NCBI GenBank assembly: GCA_002104905.1
Contig: MCFE01000434.1
Location: 1 to 64,000 of the forward strand
From: Basidiobolus meristosporus CBS 931.73
Taxonomy: Eukaryota; Basidiobolomycota; Basidiobolomycetes; Basidiobolales; Basidiobolaceae
Direction of reading: 5' to 3'
Length of the DNA: 64,000 bases
Positions 1-11,963 of the stretch are shown here, in pieces. The notes under the pieces are model-generated. The model was not told the origin of the DNA, searched no databases, and saw only the letters and a program-made list of their open reading frames with translations. The translations under genes and the position numbers were made by a program. How positions within the stretch are numbered: position 1 is the first letter of the stretch; each line of letters opens with the position of its first letter.

Positions 1-1320
1 GTCATCAATAAAAGTGATTGAACACTTCATCCTGCATAAGGATATATCTTGCATAGGTCCACACAGATCAGAGTGAATAAGACCTAATATTTTCTTGGTT
101 TTGATTAACCTGGAGCTCTTGAACAGTTGTCTGGCTTGTTTATTATATATGCAGGCTTCACAGTGCTCCAAATTAGGTGGGGGATCAGTTTTTACTCAGG
201 AAATCAGCTGATCTATGATCATTTTGCACAAATAATCAAAATTGAAGTGTCCAAATCTCCTGTGCCAAAGCATTGGTGTTTCCTCATTCAAGTTACTTAT
301 GTTGGCTTCCAGATATGATGGAATATAAGCCAACTTGTATAGATTATGACCTATGATACCCTAAGCAATATGGCAACATTTTGATCAGTGATCCTGCATC
401 CAGAATTGTCAATGCTAGACCTGAGTCCTTCTGCAGTGGCCTTGCTTACAGATAGTAGGTTCTTGGCTATTTCTGGTACATATATTACTTCTTTGAAGGT
501 CAGTGTATGGCTTCCTTCACTGTTTCTAATGTTTACTTGCATATTTTCTTCTCCCACTGCATCAAGTATCCTATTGTCACCCATGAAAACCTACTTGATT
601 GGAATTTCTTGATGTTGGGTAAAAGCTCATTTTGGTGTGTAAAGTGTTAAGATGCTCCAGAGTCATTGTACCACATGTGAGAATCCTTGTTTGTGGTCAT
701 ATTTAGTGCAGATATGAATAGTGTGTCTTCTGTTGTTGCAGTATTTCCATATGCAGGCTTCTGTTGCTGATTATCTCTCATTTGAAGCACCAGCCTAACA
801 TGTGTCCTTTCCTTTTGCAGTAATTGCAAAACAGGTTGTTGGAGCCTTTAAAGGGTCTTGAGTACCTCCTTTGTTGGTTATCATTACTTATTAAAGCATT
901 TCCTTCTTCCTACCTATTGACACTTGATTTTCATATTTCTTCTCCTGGCAGAATTTTTGTCTAAGATACATTTTGTTAGCAGCTAAACATGACTGGTATG
1001 TGTCTTCTAATGCCTTCCTGGCATTCTTTGCAGTTTTTGCTCTTGAGCATTGAATTAGCAATTTGTCATTGACATTGAGGCAAATGCAGTTAAAGGCACT
1101 TTGTTCTTTCTTCTGGTACTTTAAGGCTTCCTCTCCCACGTTTTTAGGAGGGTATTCTTCTCCCATGACAATATCCCAAAGGCCTCTTTCTTGTAGCAGC
1201 ATCTTCAACTTCACCTTCCACACTTGGTAGTTACATCCATCCAACTTTTCAGCAGAGGGAAAAATTCTAGTAATAACAGTAGTAGACATTGCAGAGAGTG
1301 ACAGCTTGGGGCTCATAACA
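1..1320 (-). mobile_element. Ty1/copia retrotransposon, decayed 5' part (gag, zinc knuckle, protease), cut by window edge
   Basis: Read on the minus strand from the LTR at 1321-1668. A Gag-like ORF starts near 1289-1316 and runs to 891, with the DGCNYQVWK and LEDTYQSCLAANK features of copia UBN2-type Gag. A CCHC zinc knuckle (CNYCKRKGHMLGWC) lies at about 790-835. The aspartic protease motif WYNDSGAS is near 650-670, and a pre-integrase stretch (VIYVPEIAKNLLSVSKATAEG-like) lies at 351-584. The pieces sit in different frames with stops between them, for instance right after DSGAS, so the copy is dead. The pre-integrase/integrase part continues leftwards out of the window. Confidence 0.85.
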
Positions 1321-1668
1321 TGTTGTAAGAGTCTTGGAGATATTGGAAGTGACTGGGAGAACAAGTAGATTATGTGGTTTTCACTTAATGATATATTAAA
1401 TGTAAAGTAATATTTGTACTTTTACATGGTCTTGGCATAACAAACATGTAGAATAGCTTTAGGAAGGTCTCAATAATATGTGTGCAAAGTTTGGGGCTGT
1501 TTGGAAAACTTTGAGAATCTTCATGTTCTGGGTACCTGATATTTTGGTGAAAATATTCTAGGTAAATCCCGACAAGGAATTTGGTCAGTATTCTCTAGGA
1601 TTTGAAGGTAATGATCTAAGTGACTAAGTTAGGTGAATATTTAGGTGGAATTCCAAATTTTTACAACA
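1321..1668 (-). repeat. copia LTR (5' LTR of the minus-strand element)
   Basis: 348 bp that begins TGTTGTAA and ends TTACAACA on the plus strand, an 8-bp perfect terminal inverted repeat with TG...CA ends. By eye it differs from the solo LTR at 61891-62239 at only about 20 positions. Gag begins just inside its left edge, so this is the 5' LTR of a minus-strand element. The other LTR is outside the window and its target duplication cannot be tested. Confidence 0.9.
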
Positions 1669-2161
1669 TACATGGCATATGTGTAATGCATACATGGATG
1701 AAATGTATATTTCTGGCACAATCGTGGCAAATATGAACCTGTGCCCACTTCATTATTTACAAACGGCATATTGTATTTGATTCTAATTTCTAGTGTATGG
1801 CTTGCAAGATGCTTGCCAAGAAATCCATAAATAATCGAAATACAAAATGGCATCCAATAATCCGTAAAATGGAGATGAGCAACATTGCAGATTATGCTGT
1901 TTTCCATAAATATGGAGATTAATCTAGCTGAGTATATCAGTCTGACAATAAAATCAACTCGCATTCTTGGCACTTTCCTGTTTAGTGGAATAGCACCACT
2001 GATGCCAGAGAAATGTAACACTTGGGTCTGGAGATAAGCTTGGCATCTGAATCTAAGTACATAAATATACATGCTATGCCTCGTTGTTCTATGTCCCCAA
2101 TCTTAAACAAACCAGCACCTCGCTCACCGACAAATATTGCATAGCACTCATAACTGCAAAA
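1669..2161. other. spacer between copia LTR and AAA ATPase gene
   Basis: AT-rich. It holds the presumed promoter of the AAA ATPase gene. A 143-codon minus-strand ORF (1641-2072) begins here and ends inside the LTR; its composition does not look like a conserved protein. No RNA gene or repeat seen. Confidence 0.5.
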
Positions 2162-4129
2162 ATGGTGGTTCCTCCTCCTCCCCCTCCTCCTTCCGTATCT
2201 CTTCCAGTTTCTTTGGATTCAGCCATTTTACCAACCGAAGTTGAATTGCTTCAACCATTTACCACTATTGGTACCACTCCTGAGGACGCAATCTTCCAAT
2301 TGCGTGACTGCAAAGATGGCACTGTTCCACTGAGAGTTGTTGTTAGCCGATATCTTTCATCACCTCATCAACATAGTTTTCCCGCTGAGAAGCTATATAT
2401 GATTTTAGGTCGTCTTCGCTGCCTTTATTACTCCATATGTAAGTATAATGAAGGTGTGGCCAGCCCCACTCCTGTGTTCCTACAATACTGGAGACAAAGA
2501 ACACTGGATCAGCTGTCTGGTTTTGGTTACCAAGTCGCCAATGCAAATGAGCCAATATCTATCATTGGTTTGCGAGAGCTCATTGACAAGCTTGAGGAAG
2601 TTTTTGTTGAGGAGATTCGAAATGCCCAACAGCTGATTCAAAGTGGGCTAATTACCTTTGATGGTTTAAGTGAGTTGTTCCACCCTGAAACTCCAGTCAA
2701 AGGAGTGATTGGACTGGGAGGCACACCTGGCATATTTATGCTCACCGAGTATTACTACGAGGAACGGCGCTCCCTACTCGGCATGGAAAAGAGTTTTCAC
2801 TGGAGCATGGAGTTTGTAGTCACTATGGGAGAGCATTTCACTGTGGCCAAGTTTAGCGAAGCACTGAGCGGCTGGACAGGCGTTCGAGCACGGCCACTCT
2901 CTGAACTCTCGTACGTACCGTTAGATCCAGCTGACCGAGATACCCTTCAGAAACAAGGCGAAAAATACGTTCAATTTGGTGTGGGCGGGCCACATTACGT
3001 TGCTTACTCGCCCCACACTTTCTTTCTACACAACTCTGCTGCATCCTCAAGTGGAGCCTCCCTGTCTAGGTCTGGTGGCAGTCAACTCCCCAAAGGTGGG
3101 CGAATTATGATTGATCCAGCCCGCGGAGCACTCTTGGGACATCACGCATCACAAGGAATGGATGAGCCAACGCAGGCCATGACTCAACTCGCGGGACGTT
3201 ATAGACGGTGGAAAAATACGGCTCAGTCGACTGGCGGCTCCAGCCCAGAGACGCTGGTGCTATGGGACACTGTTCCTAATGAATTGAGGATCTTCTGCTG
3301 GCCCGCTGTGGTGGGCTTCAGCTTCTCGGCCAAGGCGTGGGGGCATGTACTGATTTCTGGCTTGGAACCTATCCAGTTCCATGATAACGCTTTTGATCAG
3401 CTAGTTCTAGCCGAGGACCGTAAGCAACTCATTCGAGCGCTGGTGCGTTATGGTGGTGATGACAACACTGACGACATAATTGGTGGGAAACGTGGGGGCA
3501 GCGTTTTTCTGCTGCATGGGCCTCCAGGGGTTGGTAAAACCCTGACCGCTGAGGCTATAGCTGAGGTGCTTCATCGTCCGCTCTACTATGTGACCATGGG
3601 AGAATTGGGCATGAATCCTGATGAAATGGAACGCAGACTCAGTGACGTGCTGGACCTATGTGCCGGTTGGAATGCGCTAGCGCTCCTAGACGAAGCAGAC
3701 GTCTTCTTGGAGCAGCGGAGCACCGCTGATATCATGAGGAACGCCATGGTATGCGTGATGTTGCGTCTTTTAGAATACCACCCCGGTATTTTGTTTCTCA
3801 CCACCAATCGAGTGCGCACCTTCGATCCTGCCTTTGAGAGCCGAGTGACTGTTGCCCTGCGCTACGAACAATTGACCGTTGAGTCACGCATTCAGGTCTG
3901 GAAGAATCTGCTACAACGTGTCAGCATTCCTATAGCCAGCGATTTGAAGTATGAGGCACTAGGGAACCACGTTCTGAATGGAAGGCAGATAAAGAACGCC
4001 GTACGTTTGGCCGTGGCACTGGCCAAGGAGCAAGAAAGCCCCGTCACCCAGTCTATCCTAGAAACAACACTAAAAATCACCCACTTGGGCAGAGCAGAGA
4101 TGAAGAATGACGACTCCTGGAAAGAGTAG
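2162..4129 (+). CDS. AAA+ ATPase, fungal DUF7025-type
   Basis: Single uninterrupted ORF; the ATG at 2162 (MVVPPPPPPP, 655 residues) is preferred over one 26 codons upstream because the extra stretch looks like leader. The C-terminal third is one AAA module: Walker A GPPGVGKT (about residue 453), Walker B ALLDEADVF (about 507), sensor FLTTNR and the DPAFESR arginine-finger segment. The middle part (EFVVTMGEHFTV to FCWPAVVGFSFSAKAWGHV) matches the layout of the large fungal AAA family annotated with DUF7025, in which the ATPase follows a poorly characterised N-terminal region. No transmembrane segment or BCS1 feature is evident. The family has no established substrate, so only ATP-driven remodelling can be inferred. 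The proline run at the N-terminus is low complexity. Confidence 0.8.
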   Translation: MVVPPPPPPPSVSLPVSLDSAILPTEVELLQPFTTIGTTPEDAIFQLRDCKDGTVPLRVVVSRYLSSPHQHSFPAEKLYMILGRLRCLYYSICKYNEGVASPTPVFLQYWRQRTLDQLSGFGYQVANANEPISIIGLRELIDKLEEVFVEEIRNAQQLIQSGLITFDGLSELFHPETPVKGVIGLGGTPGIFMLTEYYYEERRSLLGMEKSFHWSMEFVVTMGEHFTVAKFSEALSGWTGVRARPLSELSYVPLDPADRDTLQKQGEKYVQFGVGGPHYVAYSPHTFFLHNSAASSSGASLSRSGGSQLPKGGRIMIDPARGALLGHHASQGMDEPTQAMTQLAGRYRRWKNTAQSTGGSSPETLVLWDTVPNELRIFCWPAVVGFSFSAKAWGHVLISGLEPIQFHDNAFDQLVLAEDRKQLIRALVRYGGDDNTDDIIGGKRGGSVFLLHGPPGVGKTLTAEAIAEVLHRPLYYVTMGELGMNPDEMERRLSDVLDLCAGWNALALLDEADVFLEQRSTADIMRNAMVCVMLRLLEYHPGILFLTTNRVRTFDPAFESRVTVALRYEQLTVESRIQVWKNLLQRVSIPIASDLKYEALGNHVLNGRQIKNAVRLAVALAKEQESPVTQSILETTLKITHLGRAEMKNDDSWKE

Positions 4130-4468
4130 TGATTAATTGATTTCATTGCTGTTAACGTTAACGTTGTAAGGCTGCCAGTTACACCTTGTATTGTAGATTA
4201 TAAAATATGAACAAAACAATAACTTGCCACGATATTTGTCAATTCTTGAACTGGGCCAAGTACAATACAGGTCTAACAGATCTAAACCCCACGATATTAC
4301 CGTAATATTCCCAGGCATATATCACCACTCTTCTTGTCTATAACATTACACAATACCATAAATCCTGGGGAATACGTGAGGTGGGAATTGATATCTGGAG
4401 TAAATAGTCAGGTTTCCCCAGTCAAGAATTTGGCTTCTGCCTGCACTCTGCTCCCATACTTGTAGTTT
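4130..4468. other. spacer between AAA ATPase and P450
   Basis: 339 bp between two same-strand genes: 3' end of the AAA gene and presumed promoter of the P450 gene. No further feature seen. Confidence 0.5.
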
Positions 4469-6140
4469 ATGCTTTTGATACTTGTTGTTGTTAGTCTTGC
4501 CTTTGTGGTACTCTGGGACAGATATCTAAAGAATAGTCAATATTCTCATTTACCAGGGCCAAAGGGTATTCCCTTACTTGGGAATGTCCTACAGTTACGC
4601 TTTGAGTATCTGATAAGAGATTTCGAAGGCTGGGCTTGGAAATACGGGAGTGTTTTTCAATTAAGTTTCCTACATAAGCCGTGCTTGCTTATATCAGATG
4701 CTCAAATGTGCCAAGAAATCTTGAAAGCAAGACCAGATGGCTTCTCACGTGGTGCAGGAATGGCCAAGGCAGCCAAGGAGCTTGAAATCAATGGAGTTTT
4801 TACTCTTGAAGGCGATGAATGGAGACATTCAAGATACTGGATTGCTTCAGCGTTTGCCAAAAGCAAAGTCCTGGAGTTTAAAAAGTGTATGTGGCATCAT
4901 TCAAAGAATTTGGTCACAAAGCTTCGAGAGATTTCAGAGAACCAGAAGGAGCTTCTTGGCAACAAGCAGCTCGATGATGTTCCCTCAAGTAAATTTCCAA
5001 TGAAGCATCAATATTCAGAAGTTGATTTAACTCAAAGCATCATCAGTGAGATTCAAACAACAGTTCTCTCGATTCTATGTGACATTTCCTTCTCCTGGGG
5101 AGAGCAAAACTTTCTTTCGCAGGACATGCTGGCTGGAAGCAAAGTTCTACTGGCCAGAATGTTTGAGCGTGCCAATACTACGTTCCCACTCTGGAAAATC
5201 TATCAAAGCCCTAGAGACTTGATTGCCTCCCGAGTAAGAGCCAAGTTTGCACACAAAATCCAGGAGTTGATTGATAATAGGACCCAGTCCCAAGGAACCC
5301 TCGAGTCCAAGACCTTCCTTGAAACACTGATAAAAAGCACACTCGAGGCCGATGGAGAGACAGATGATTTGTCAGAAAAACGCCGGCGAATGCATAAGTT
5401 GACGCACGATCAAATGAAGGCCAATTTGTTGACTCTAGTTGTGGGCGGATATGGTAACGGCCGCTGGGCACTGGCTACATCGGAGCAGTTTGATTCTAAC
5501 AGCTGATTTCTCTATAGAGACGACAGGGACTGTGATGAGCTGGATTCTGTATGAACTAGCCAAAAACCCGAGCTATCAAGAAAGAATCCGCCGTGAATTG
5601 AAGCAGGCCTTTGGCGATGTCAACCAGCTGGATATTGATCAGGATTTCGAAGCCGCTGAGAAAGCACTCAATTCCCCAGAGATTCACCTTCCATTCATCA
5701 ATGCTCTGATCCAAGAAACACTGCGTCTTCATGCCGTGGTCCCCATCTTCCAACTGACTGCGCTCCAGGACCATGAGATTCAGGGAGTCCATATCACCAA
5801 GGGAACCGAGATATTCCTTCTTACCCGGGTTGCAGCTCTGCGCTCGTGGCCAGCCTCTGATCCATTCAAGTTCAACCCTGACCAGTGGCTAGGACAAAGT
5901 GAAAGCCAAACAAGGACCATGCACCAGCTGGGCTTCACATTTGGCCATGGGCCTCGGGTGTGCCCGGGGCGACACCTTGCAGAATCCGAACTGGTAGTGC
6001 TGATCACCTTCATCAGCGCCAACTTCCAGCTATCGCTGATTGACATACCGCCTGCCGAGGAACCGGTTATGGAGAAAATGCAGTTCACCACTTATCCAGC
6101 CAACCTTCATATTCGCATTGCGCCATTCACCATGGAATGA
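4469..6140 (+). CDS. cytochrome P450 monooxygenase
   Basis: Two exons, 4469-5453 and 5518-6140, joined by a 64-nt intron (GTAACG donor, TTCTAAC branch site, TATAG acceptor) to give 535 residues. A hydrophobic N-terminal anchor (MLLILVVVSLAFVVLW) is followed by the proline hinge LPGPKGIPLLGN, as in endoplasmic-reticulum P450s. Splicing restores the I-helix oxygen-activation motif VVGGYETTGT exactly at the exon junction. The K-helix ExxR is ETLRLH (about residue 395) and the haem loop is FGHGPRVCPG with its Cys near residue 477. All hallmarks of an active enzyme are present. The substrate cannot be told from sequence; the CYP family is not assigned. The next gene is tail-to-tail with it. Confidence 0.93.
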
Positions 6141-6306
6141 CCACTGCTGAGGAGAAAGGGCATATCCGGCTAACCTTCAGCTCTGCATGCCAAGTGTGGT
6201 TACAATTCAAAATGGAAGCCTTTACTTTCAGAAATCACTTAATTTTACAACAAAGAAATGGTGGTGTCAGATATATAGTATATATAATATACATTGCATT
6301 ATAAAA

Positions 6307-7640
6307 TCAATCCGAGTCAACATCAGGAACATCCTGCATTCTCATAAATACTCCCGAGTCGCTCTTGACTAGAATCGGAGGGTTCGAATATTGCTCTTTG
6401 TATTCGATGAGTGTGTCAAGGGAAATGTCGACACCCCCTGTTATTACTACGACGATATTCATGTTTTCGTCAAGGTTGGGAAGAAACTTCTGGATACTGC
6501 GGCTGTACAGTACCGACAACGCGGCTCCGGTGCCAGCATCAACGATCATTTGATGGTCGTCTATGTTATGTTTGGAGTTAGCTTTTGCATGGTCAAGAGT
6601 CGAGAAGCGACATTACCGGCAAATCTGCAACATGCATCGGCTGCCATAGAGTCGGTGACGGAAAGCGGCAAGGAGGGATGCATAAAAGCTAGCTCCAAGG
6701 CCCGACTGCATACCTGGCGAATCTCTAAGCCCTTTATTAAGGCTTGTGGGTGGTCTAGCTTAATGGACTGGCCAGCTCTGATGGAAGCCTGAAAGCTGTT
6801 GCTCAGGTGCGTTTCTGCTACGATCACAGGAACTAGCCATATGGGATCAGTGTCTGTTGGTTCTGAACTTTTACTGACAGTAGTATTACCTCTCTCCCAG
6901 CCGCAGCTACGTAGCCCCTCAATTACGCCGCTCATCAAGTCGCCGCCGCCCATAGGACAGATCACGGCATCTGGACACTGAAATGGTGCGCCTTCACTAA
7001 ACTCATTTATCATGGAGGAAATCCCCTCCCAGATATCTGGATCGTCATATGGATGGATGTATTTCGAATTTGGAGTGTTTTGAACAAACTCCCTGGCGAG
7101 ATTCTCGGCCTCCTCGAAACCCTGATGTGGTGATCAGTAAGAAGTATGCTTTCGCTAGAATTAAAGAGATCACTGTACCCCCTCCACCTCAACCACTGAG
7201 GCCCTTTCTAGACCCATGGTTTTGCGCATTCTCTCGCTTAATTGTGAGCTGACAAACACCGTGGTTGGGACATTGAGTCGACGGCCAGCATATGCCAACG
7301 CCCAGCATGAGTCTATGTCCCCAGAGATAACTAGCCTATTGACATCCTCGGTCAGAAGTGCTTTCACACAGGCGTGGCTGATCCCTCTGTACTTGAAAAT
7401 TTAGAAGCCGGATAGACCCTAGTGGCTACTGTAAAAGGTACCTGAGTTTGTACGAGCTTGTGGATTGGAAGTTCTCCAACTTCAGCCACACGTTACTAAA
7501 AGTCGACGATTGGGGTCGGTTAACACTGGACGCACTCGGTTCCAAATATGCTGGCAGTTTTTCTCTTACCATCCCACATGTTCGCTCAGATGTGTAGAGA
7601 AGAGCAACGGTGTCAGATTGTATAAGCTTGGTATTTCCAT
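6307..7640 (-). CDS. serine/threonine dehydratase-like PLP protein with altered cofactor loops
   Basis: Five exons read on the minus strand: 7640-7570, 7495-7442, 7386-7179, 7121-6617 and 6560-6307, giving 363 residues. All four introns (55-74 nt) have GT...AG ends and keep frame. The order of motifs is that of serine dehydratases (SDS/CHA1): LTPLLFSTHLS, VWLKLENFQ, the Schiff-base region SSYKLRGIS with its lysine, YAGRRLNVPTTVFV, YIHPYDDPDIWEG, the phosphate loop PMGGGDLMSG and DAGTGAALS. Several cofactor contacts differ from the usual family pattern: the S-x-GNAG segment is replaced by SGDIDSC, the tetraglycine loop is GGGD, and the cysteine usually seen in PACGAAL is Thr. Fold type II PLP binding via the lysine still seems possible. 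It may be a diverged dehydratase, a related eliminase or a pseudoenzyme. It shares a divergent promoter region with the U2 A' gene. Confidence 0.8.
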
Positions 7641-8226
7641 TGTTTGCAATGCGTTACAAACGAAATCAAACGAACGCAAGTATGCTGAGTGCTATATGAA
7701 TGCAAAATAGTTGAAGTCGCCTTTGGTGTCCTATCGAAGGAGAAAGTCTGTCACTAAATGAGTGCTTGAAGAGGCCTTGAAGCCCTTAGGTCTAGGAAGT
7801 CTGGGAGAGAATCGTCTATAGTACTGATGCATGTAGCGATTATCTTGGGCACATAAATCTGGTGTTTGTTGACAGTTTAATTGTTTTGATCTTTGTTGTT
7901 GTTTCCATGTTGCTCAACGGCGGTATGGTTAATTATGGGGTAGGGTCAGTGGTCAGTGGCTGAAAATGCATAGGCACCTAGCAACAATCGATGTGCCAGT
8001 GTTTTACCATCCAAATTGACACATGCCTCACTCATAACACTTTTATGCAGAGTTCACCAGGATTTAACCAGATTGATTACTCCGCTGTGGAGGAGATATG
8101 CGAAAATTTCGGGATTTTTTTCACCAAATTTCTCAGATATATGTTATCATTTATTCCTAGTCTCTGAATCAAGTACACGCACGAGAAGTCTCACCACACC
8201 CATCGTCCAACAAGGCCTCTTGCGAC
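7641..8226. promoter_or_regulatory. divergent intergenic region
   Basis: 586 bp between the start of the dehydratase-like gene (minus) and the U2 A' gene (plus), so it must hold both promoters. No clear TATA box or repeat was recognised. Confidence 0.4.
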
Positions 8227-9458
8227 ATGAAGTTAACCGCTGATTTAATTACGCGTTCACCTTCTTACATTAATGCGATCAAAGACAGAGAATTAGATCT
8301 GAGGGGTATCCTTTCCAGTATACTTGATTACGAGTTCCTACTTGGGGCAATTACGTGATGTAACTTTCGTTTACTATTTTGAACCATCTTCAATGGGTGC
8401 GTTTTTCTTTCTTATCCAATGGCAAGGTGAATTGCTCCAAAAAGACAATCACTTCCCGAGACTCTTGATGAATACAAGAAAGCTCGGGACCCATTCAACC
8501 GTTTCTTTCACGAAACATCGCTCCAGACTATATTATTCTTAACTATTATTTCTCTGCTCTTTTTACGTTATATAGGTAATAAAATCCCAGTCTTGGAAAA
8601 CCTTGGCGTGACAAAGGTTAGTCTCCCTTGGTGCGCTCGGATCTACATAAGCAACGCCCTAACCTCTTTCGCGTCCTTACAAAGGATCAAAATGATACCA
8701 TCGACTTGACTGACAATAGCATCCAATACCTCGGCAACTTCCCCTTGCTACGTCGTCTCCACACTTTGTTGTTGTCCAACAATCGCATCTCACGCATTGA
8801 AACAACCCTCTCCAAGTACTTGCCGAACCTTCGTACACTCGTGCTCACCAACAATTCCATCAGTGAGCTTGGGGATTTAGAAGGATTGTCTGGATTGTCC
8901 AAGTTGACCTACCTGAGTTTGATCGATAACCCAGTCACAAAGAAGAATTACTATAGAAGTTGGTTGATCTGGAAGATACCGACACTTAGAGTAATTGATT
9001 TCAAGAGAGTCAAGGATGCGGTAATTACACAGCTATGCATACGTGATGGTAAAAGCATGGTTTGCTGACTGAGACGCGTCAATGCTAGGAACGTCAAGAG
9101 GCGCAGAAGCTATTCCAATCCAAGAATGGAGAGGTGACCTCCCTTGCGAAATCTATTTTGGAGACCACATCCAAGACCTTCGAACCGGGAGAGGAGCTCT
9201 CGGGCTCAGGTTCCAAACCCAGCATTCCTGCCTTGGGTTTATCAACGGAAGAGCAGGCCAAGATCAAAGTATATCTATCTGACTGATTCTTCTCAACCCC
9301 TCCATTGAGTATTAAGCCAATTCACTTGTTAACAGGAAGCCATCAAGCATGCCTCCACGCTGGATGAGATTGCTTATTTAGAAAAGCAGTTGCGTTCAGG
9401 CCAGATGCCAGGGCAGACTGCCGACGATGACAACGAAGTAGAAATGGACGAAGAGTAG
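8227..9458 (+). CDS. LEA1/SNRPA1: U2 small nuclear ribonucleoprotein A' (leucine-rich repeat)
   Basis: Five exons, 8227-8305, 8576-8616, 8685-9020, 9089-9268 and 9336-9458, give 252 residues in one frame. The protein follows U2A' along its length: start MKLTADLI, then YINAIKDRELDLRG, NKIPVLENLG, LRR units around FPLLRRLHTLLLSNNRISRI and LTNNSISELGDLEGL, the LRR cap YLSLIDNPVTKKNYYRSW, and a C-terminal stretch ending in a charged tail. U2A' binds U2B'' and U2 snRNA stem-loop IV and is a core U2 snRNP subunit in the nucleus. The first intron, 270 nt, is much longer than the others (67-68 nt). The start is fixed by conservation of the first 26 residues. Confidence 0.93.
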
Positions 9459-9814
9459 GTTTTTCAAAATGTACACATTCCCCTCAACCGTTTGAGAAAC
9501 CGATGGCTTTCTCACCCAACAACGATCAAAAGCCAGGAAAGATGTATTCATTGTAGTGTAATAAAAGCATCTTATTTTACGTTTTACTCTCACGCGTTCC
9601 AGAATGGTCTACTATTGATTTGGGTGGAGAGTAATCGGGAAAGCAATCGAAAATCTGGAAATAAAGTTAACGTATCAACTCAAAACACATCACTAATCCC
9701 AATTCTGCTCGAGGTGACCGACCCAGTCAATAATTTTCAAAGCTGCCAGAGTGAAGGACGAGCTATTTGTTGCTTCTTATTCACTCCCTTCTAGTTTGTT
9801 GAGCAAGTCAAGCA
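9459..9814. other. spacer between U2 A' and CCT1
   Basis: 356 bp between two plus-strand genes; 3' end of one and promoter of the next. Only short ORFs without recognisable similarity. Confidence 0.4.
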
Positions 9815-11963
9815 ATGTACGCTAAAGAGCATAACCCAGCCCTATTTCTCGGCGGAGAACGTTTCACTGGTCAAGATGTCAGAAGCCAAAACGGTGTGTA
9901 AATCTGGTTTCAGCCTTTTCTGAATAGAAGACTCTTGACTATGGTTATCCTGAAGTGGCTTCTTCTTTATATAGCATATTATACGAGGCTACTTGATAAA
10001 CATAAGGAATGTCTATTCATCTGATATCCCCGACTAACCTTTAGCTATTTAGTATTGGCCGCTGTTTCTATCGCCAATATTGTCAAAAGCTCTTTGGGTC
10101 CAGTTGGTTTGGATAAAATGATGGTGGACGATATCGGGGTAAGTTGAAATAGCACAGAGATGGCTGGCTTCTTTCCTTTTGCCTCCGGTCATACTCACAA
10201 ATTGAGCAACGTTTCTAGGATGTTACCATTTCAAATGACGGCGCCACTATATTGAATCTTCTCGAAGTGGAACATCCAGCTGGAAAAGTCCTCGTAGAGT
10301 TAGCCCAACAACAAGACAAAGAAGTTGGTGATGGTACTACTTCCGTAGTTATCATTGCCGCTGAACTCTTAAAGAGAGCCAACGAGTTGGTCAAAAACAA
10401 AATACACCCAACCACCATCATATCTGGCTACAGGCTAGCCAGCAAGGAGGCGTGCAAATTCATTGCTGATCAGATGACCACCAAAGTAGACTCGCTTGGT
10501 CAGGATTCCTTAATCAACGTAGCCAAAACCAGTATGTCAAGTAAAATCATCGGAAGGTAAGCGAATCCTCTCAGCATTGGTTTTATCTTGGCCTAACCCT
10601 TTGCCCGATTTACATAGCGACGACGACTTCTTTGCAAGCATGGCAGTTGAAGCTATGCAGAGCGTCAAGTTTGTAAACGCCCGCGGTGAATTGAAAGCGC
10701 CCGTTAACGCTGTCAACATTCTGAAGGCCCATGGAAAAAGCTCTCGTGAGAGTGTTATTGTGAACGGGTATGCGCTTAACTGCACCGTCGCAAGCCAAGG
10801 TATGAGTGTTGGGGGGAGTGACGCCAGGCACCTTCAGATTACTAACCAACGAATCTCTCGAACTTAGCCATGAAGACCAACATCCAAAATGCCAAGATTG
10901 CATGTTTGGATATCAATTTGCAAAAGGCTAGAATGCATCTTGGTGTCAACATTCTGGTTGATGATCCCAACAAGCTAGAAGACATCCGTAAACGCGAAAT
11001 CGAAATCACCACCGAAAGAATCAACAAGATCCTTGAAGCTGGTGCCAATGTTGTCTTGACTACCAAAGGAATTGACGATCTATGCTTGAAATGCTTCGTA
11101 GAAGCTGGCGCCATGGCAGTCAGAAGAGTCACTAAAGACGACATGCGAAGAATAGCCAAGTGCACTGGAGGTAAGCAACAACCTTTCTAGGATCAATCGA
11201 ACAGCGCTTGACAAGATCTCATTTTAGCCACCATGATTTCGACTCTTTCTAATCTGGAGGGTGAAGAATCATTCGAAGCTAGCTACCTGGGATATGCTGA
11301 ACAAGTTGTCCAGGAGCGTATCAGTGACGATGAGTGCATTCTTATCAAAGGAACCAAGGCTCATAACTCCTCCAGCATTATCCTTCGCGGAGCAAACGAC
11401 TACATGTTAGATGAGATGGAACGCAGTCTTCACGACAGCTTGTGCGTGGTCAAGAGGACGCTAGAGAGTAGCAGCGTTGTACCTGGCGGTGGTGCAGTAG
11501 AAGCAGCTTTGAACATTTACTTGGAAAACTTCGCAAACACCTTGGTAAGATTAATGATCGATAGTGTTTGGATTGACTGGGTTCTAACCCGCTAGAAACA
11601 CAGGCATCTCGTGAGCAGCTAGCCGTAGCTGAATTTGCAAACGCCTTGCTCGTCATTCCTAAGACTCTTGCTGTAAACGCCGCCCAAGATTCGACCGAAT
11701 TGGTCGCCAAGCTTCGTGCCTACCACAATGCAGCCCAGAATGCTGGTGTTGATAACAAGCGGGCTGCCTTGAAGTGGTTCGGACTAGACTTATTGAAGGG
11801 GGAAATCCGAGACAATCGTAGAGCTGGAGTCTTGGAGCCTGGAATGTCCAAAATCAAATCCCTCAAGGCAGCCACTGAGGCAGCCATTGCGATCTTGCGT
11901 ATTGATGACATGATTAAAGTGATTCCTGAGCAAAGAGAGCAACAAGACCCACACGCACATTAA
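9815..11963 (+). CDS. TCP1: T-complex protein 1 subunit alpha (CCT1/TRiC)
   Basis: Seven exons: 9815-9893, 10053-10138, 10219-10556, 10618-10799, 10868-11170, 11228-11544 and 11604-11963, 554 residues, a normal length for CCT alpha. Motifs specific to the alpha subunit and to group II chaperonins are in order: [37 protein letters not shown], the ATPase loop [16 protein letters not shown] in the apical domain, [47 protein letters not shown] and ILRIDDMIK. It is a subunit of the cytosolic eight-membered ring that folds actin and tubulin. All introns conform to GT...AG. A poly(A)-like AATAAA follows about 40 bp after the stop. Confidence 0.96.

Noticed and set aside
1641-2072. 143-codon minus-strand ORF beginning in the spacer and ending in the LTR
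   Set aside because: Ends inside the copia LTR, no recognisable motif, composition like translated AT-rich spacer.
5439-5560. Apparent break in the P450 between two overlapping frames
   Set aside because: A 64-nt intron with a TTCTAAC branch site restores the I-helix motif exactly.
7010-7192. Apparent frameshifts in the dehydratase-like gene
   Set aside because: All frame changes coincide with GT...AG introns of 55-74 nt whose removal restores the conserved motifs, so it is not a pseudogene on that ground.
8016-8243. 75-codon ORF upstream of the U2 A' gene
   Set aside because: Overlaps the true first exon in another frame and shows no similarity.
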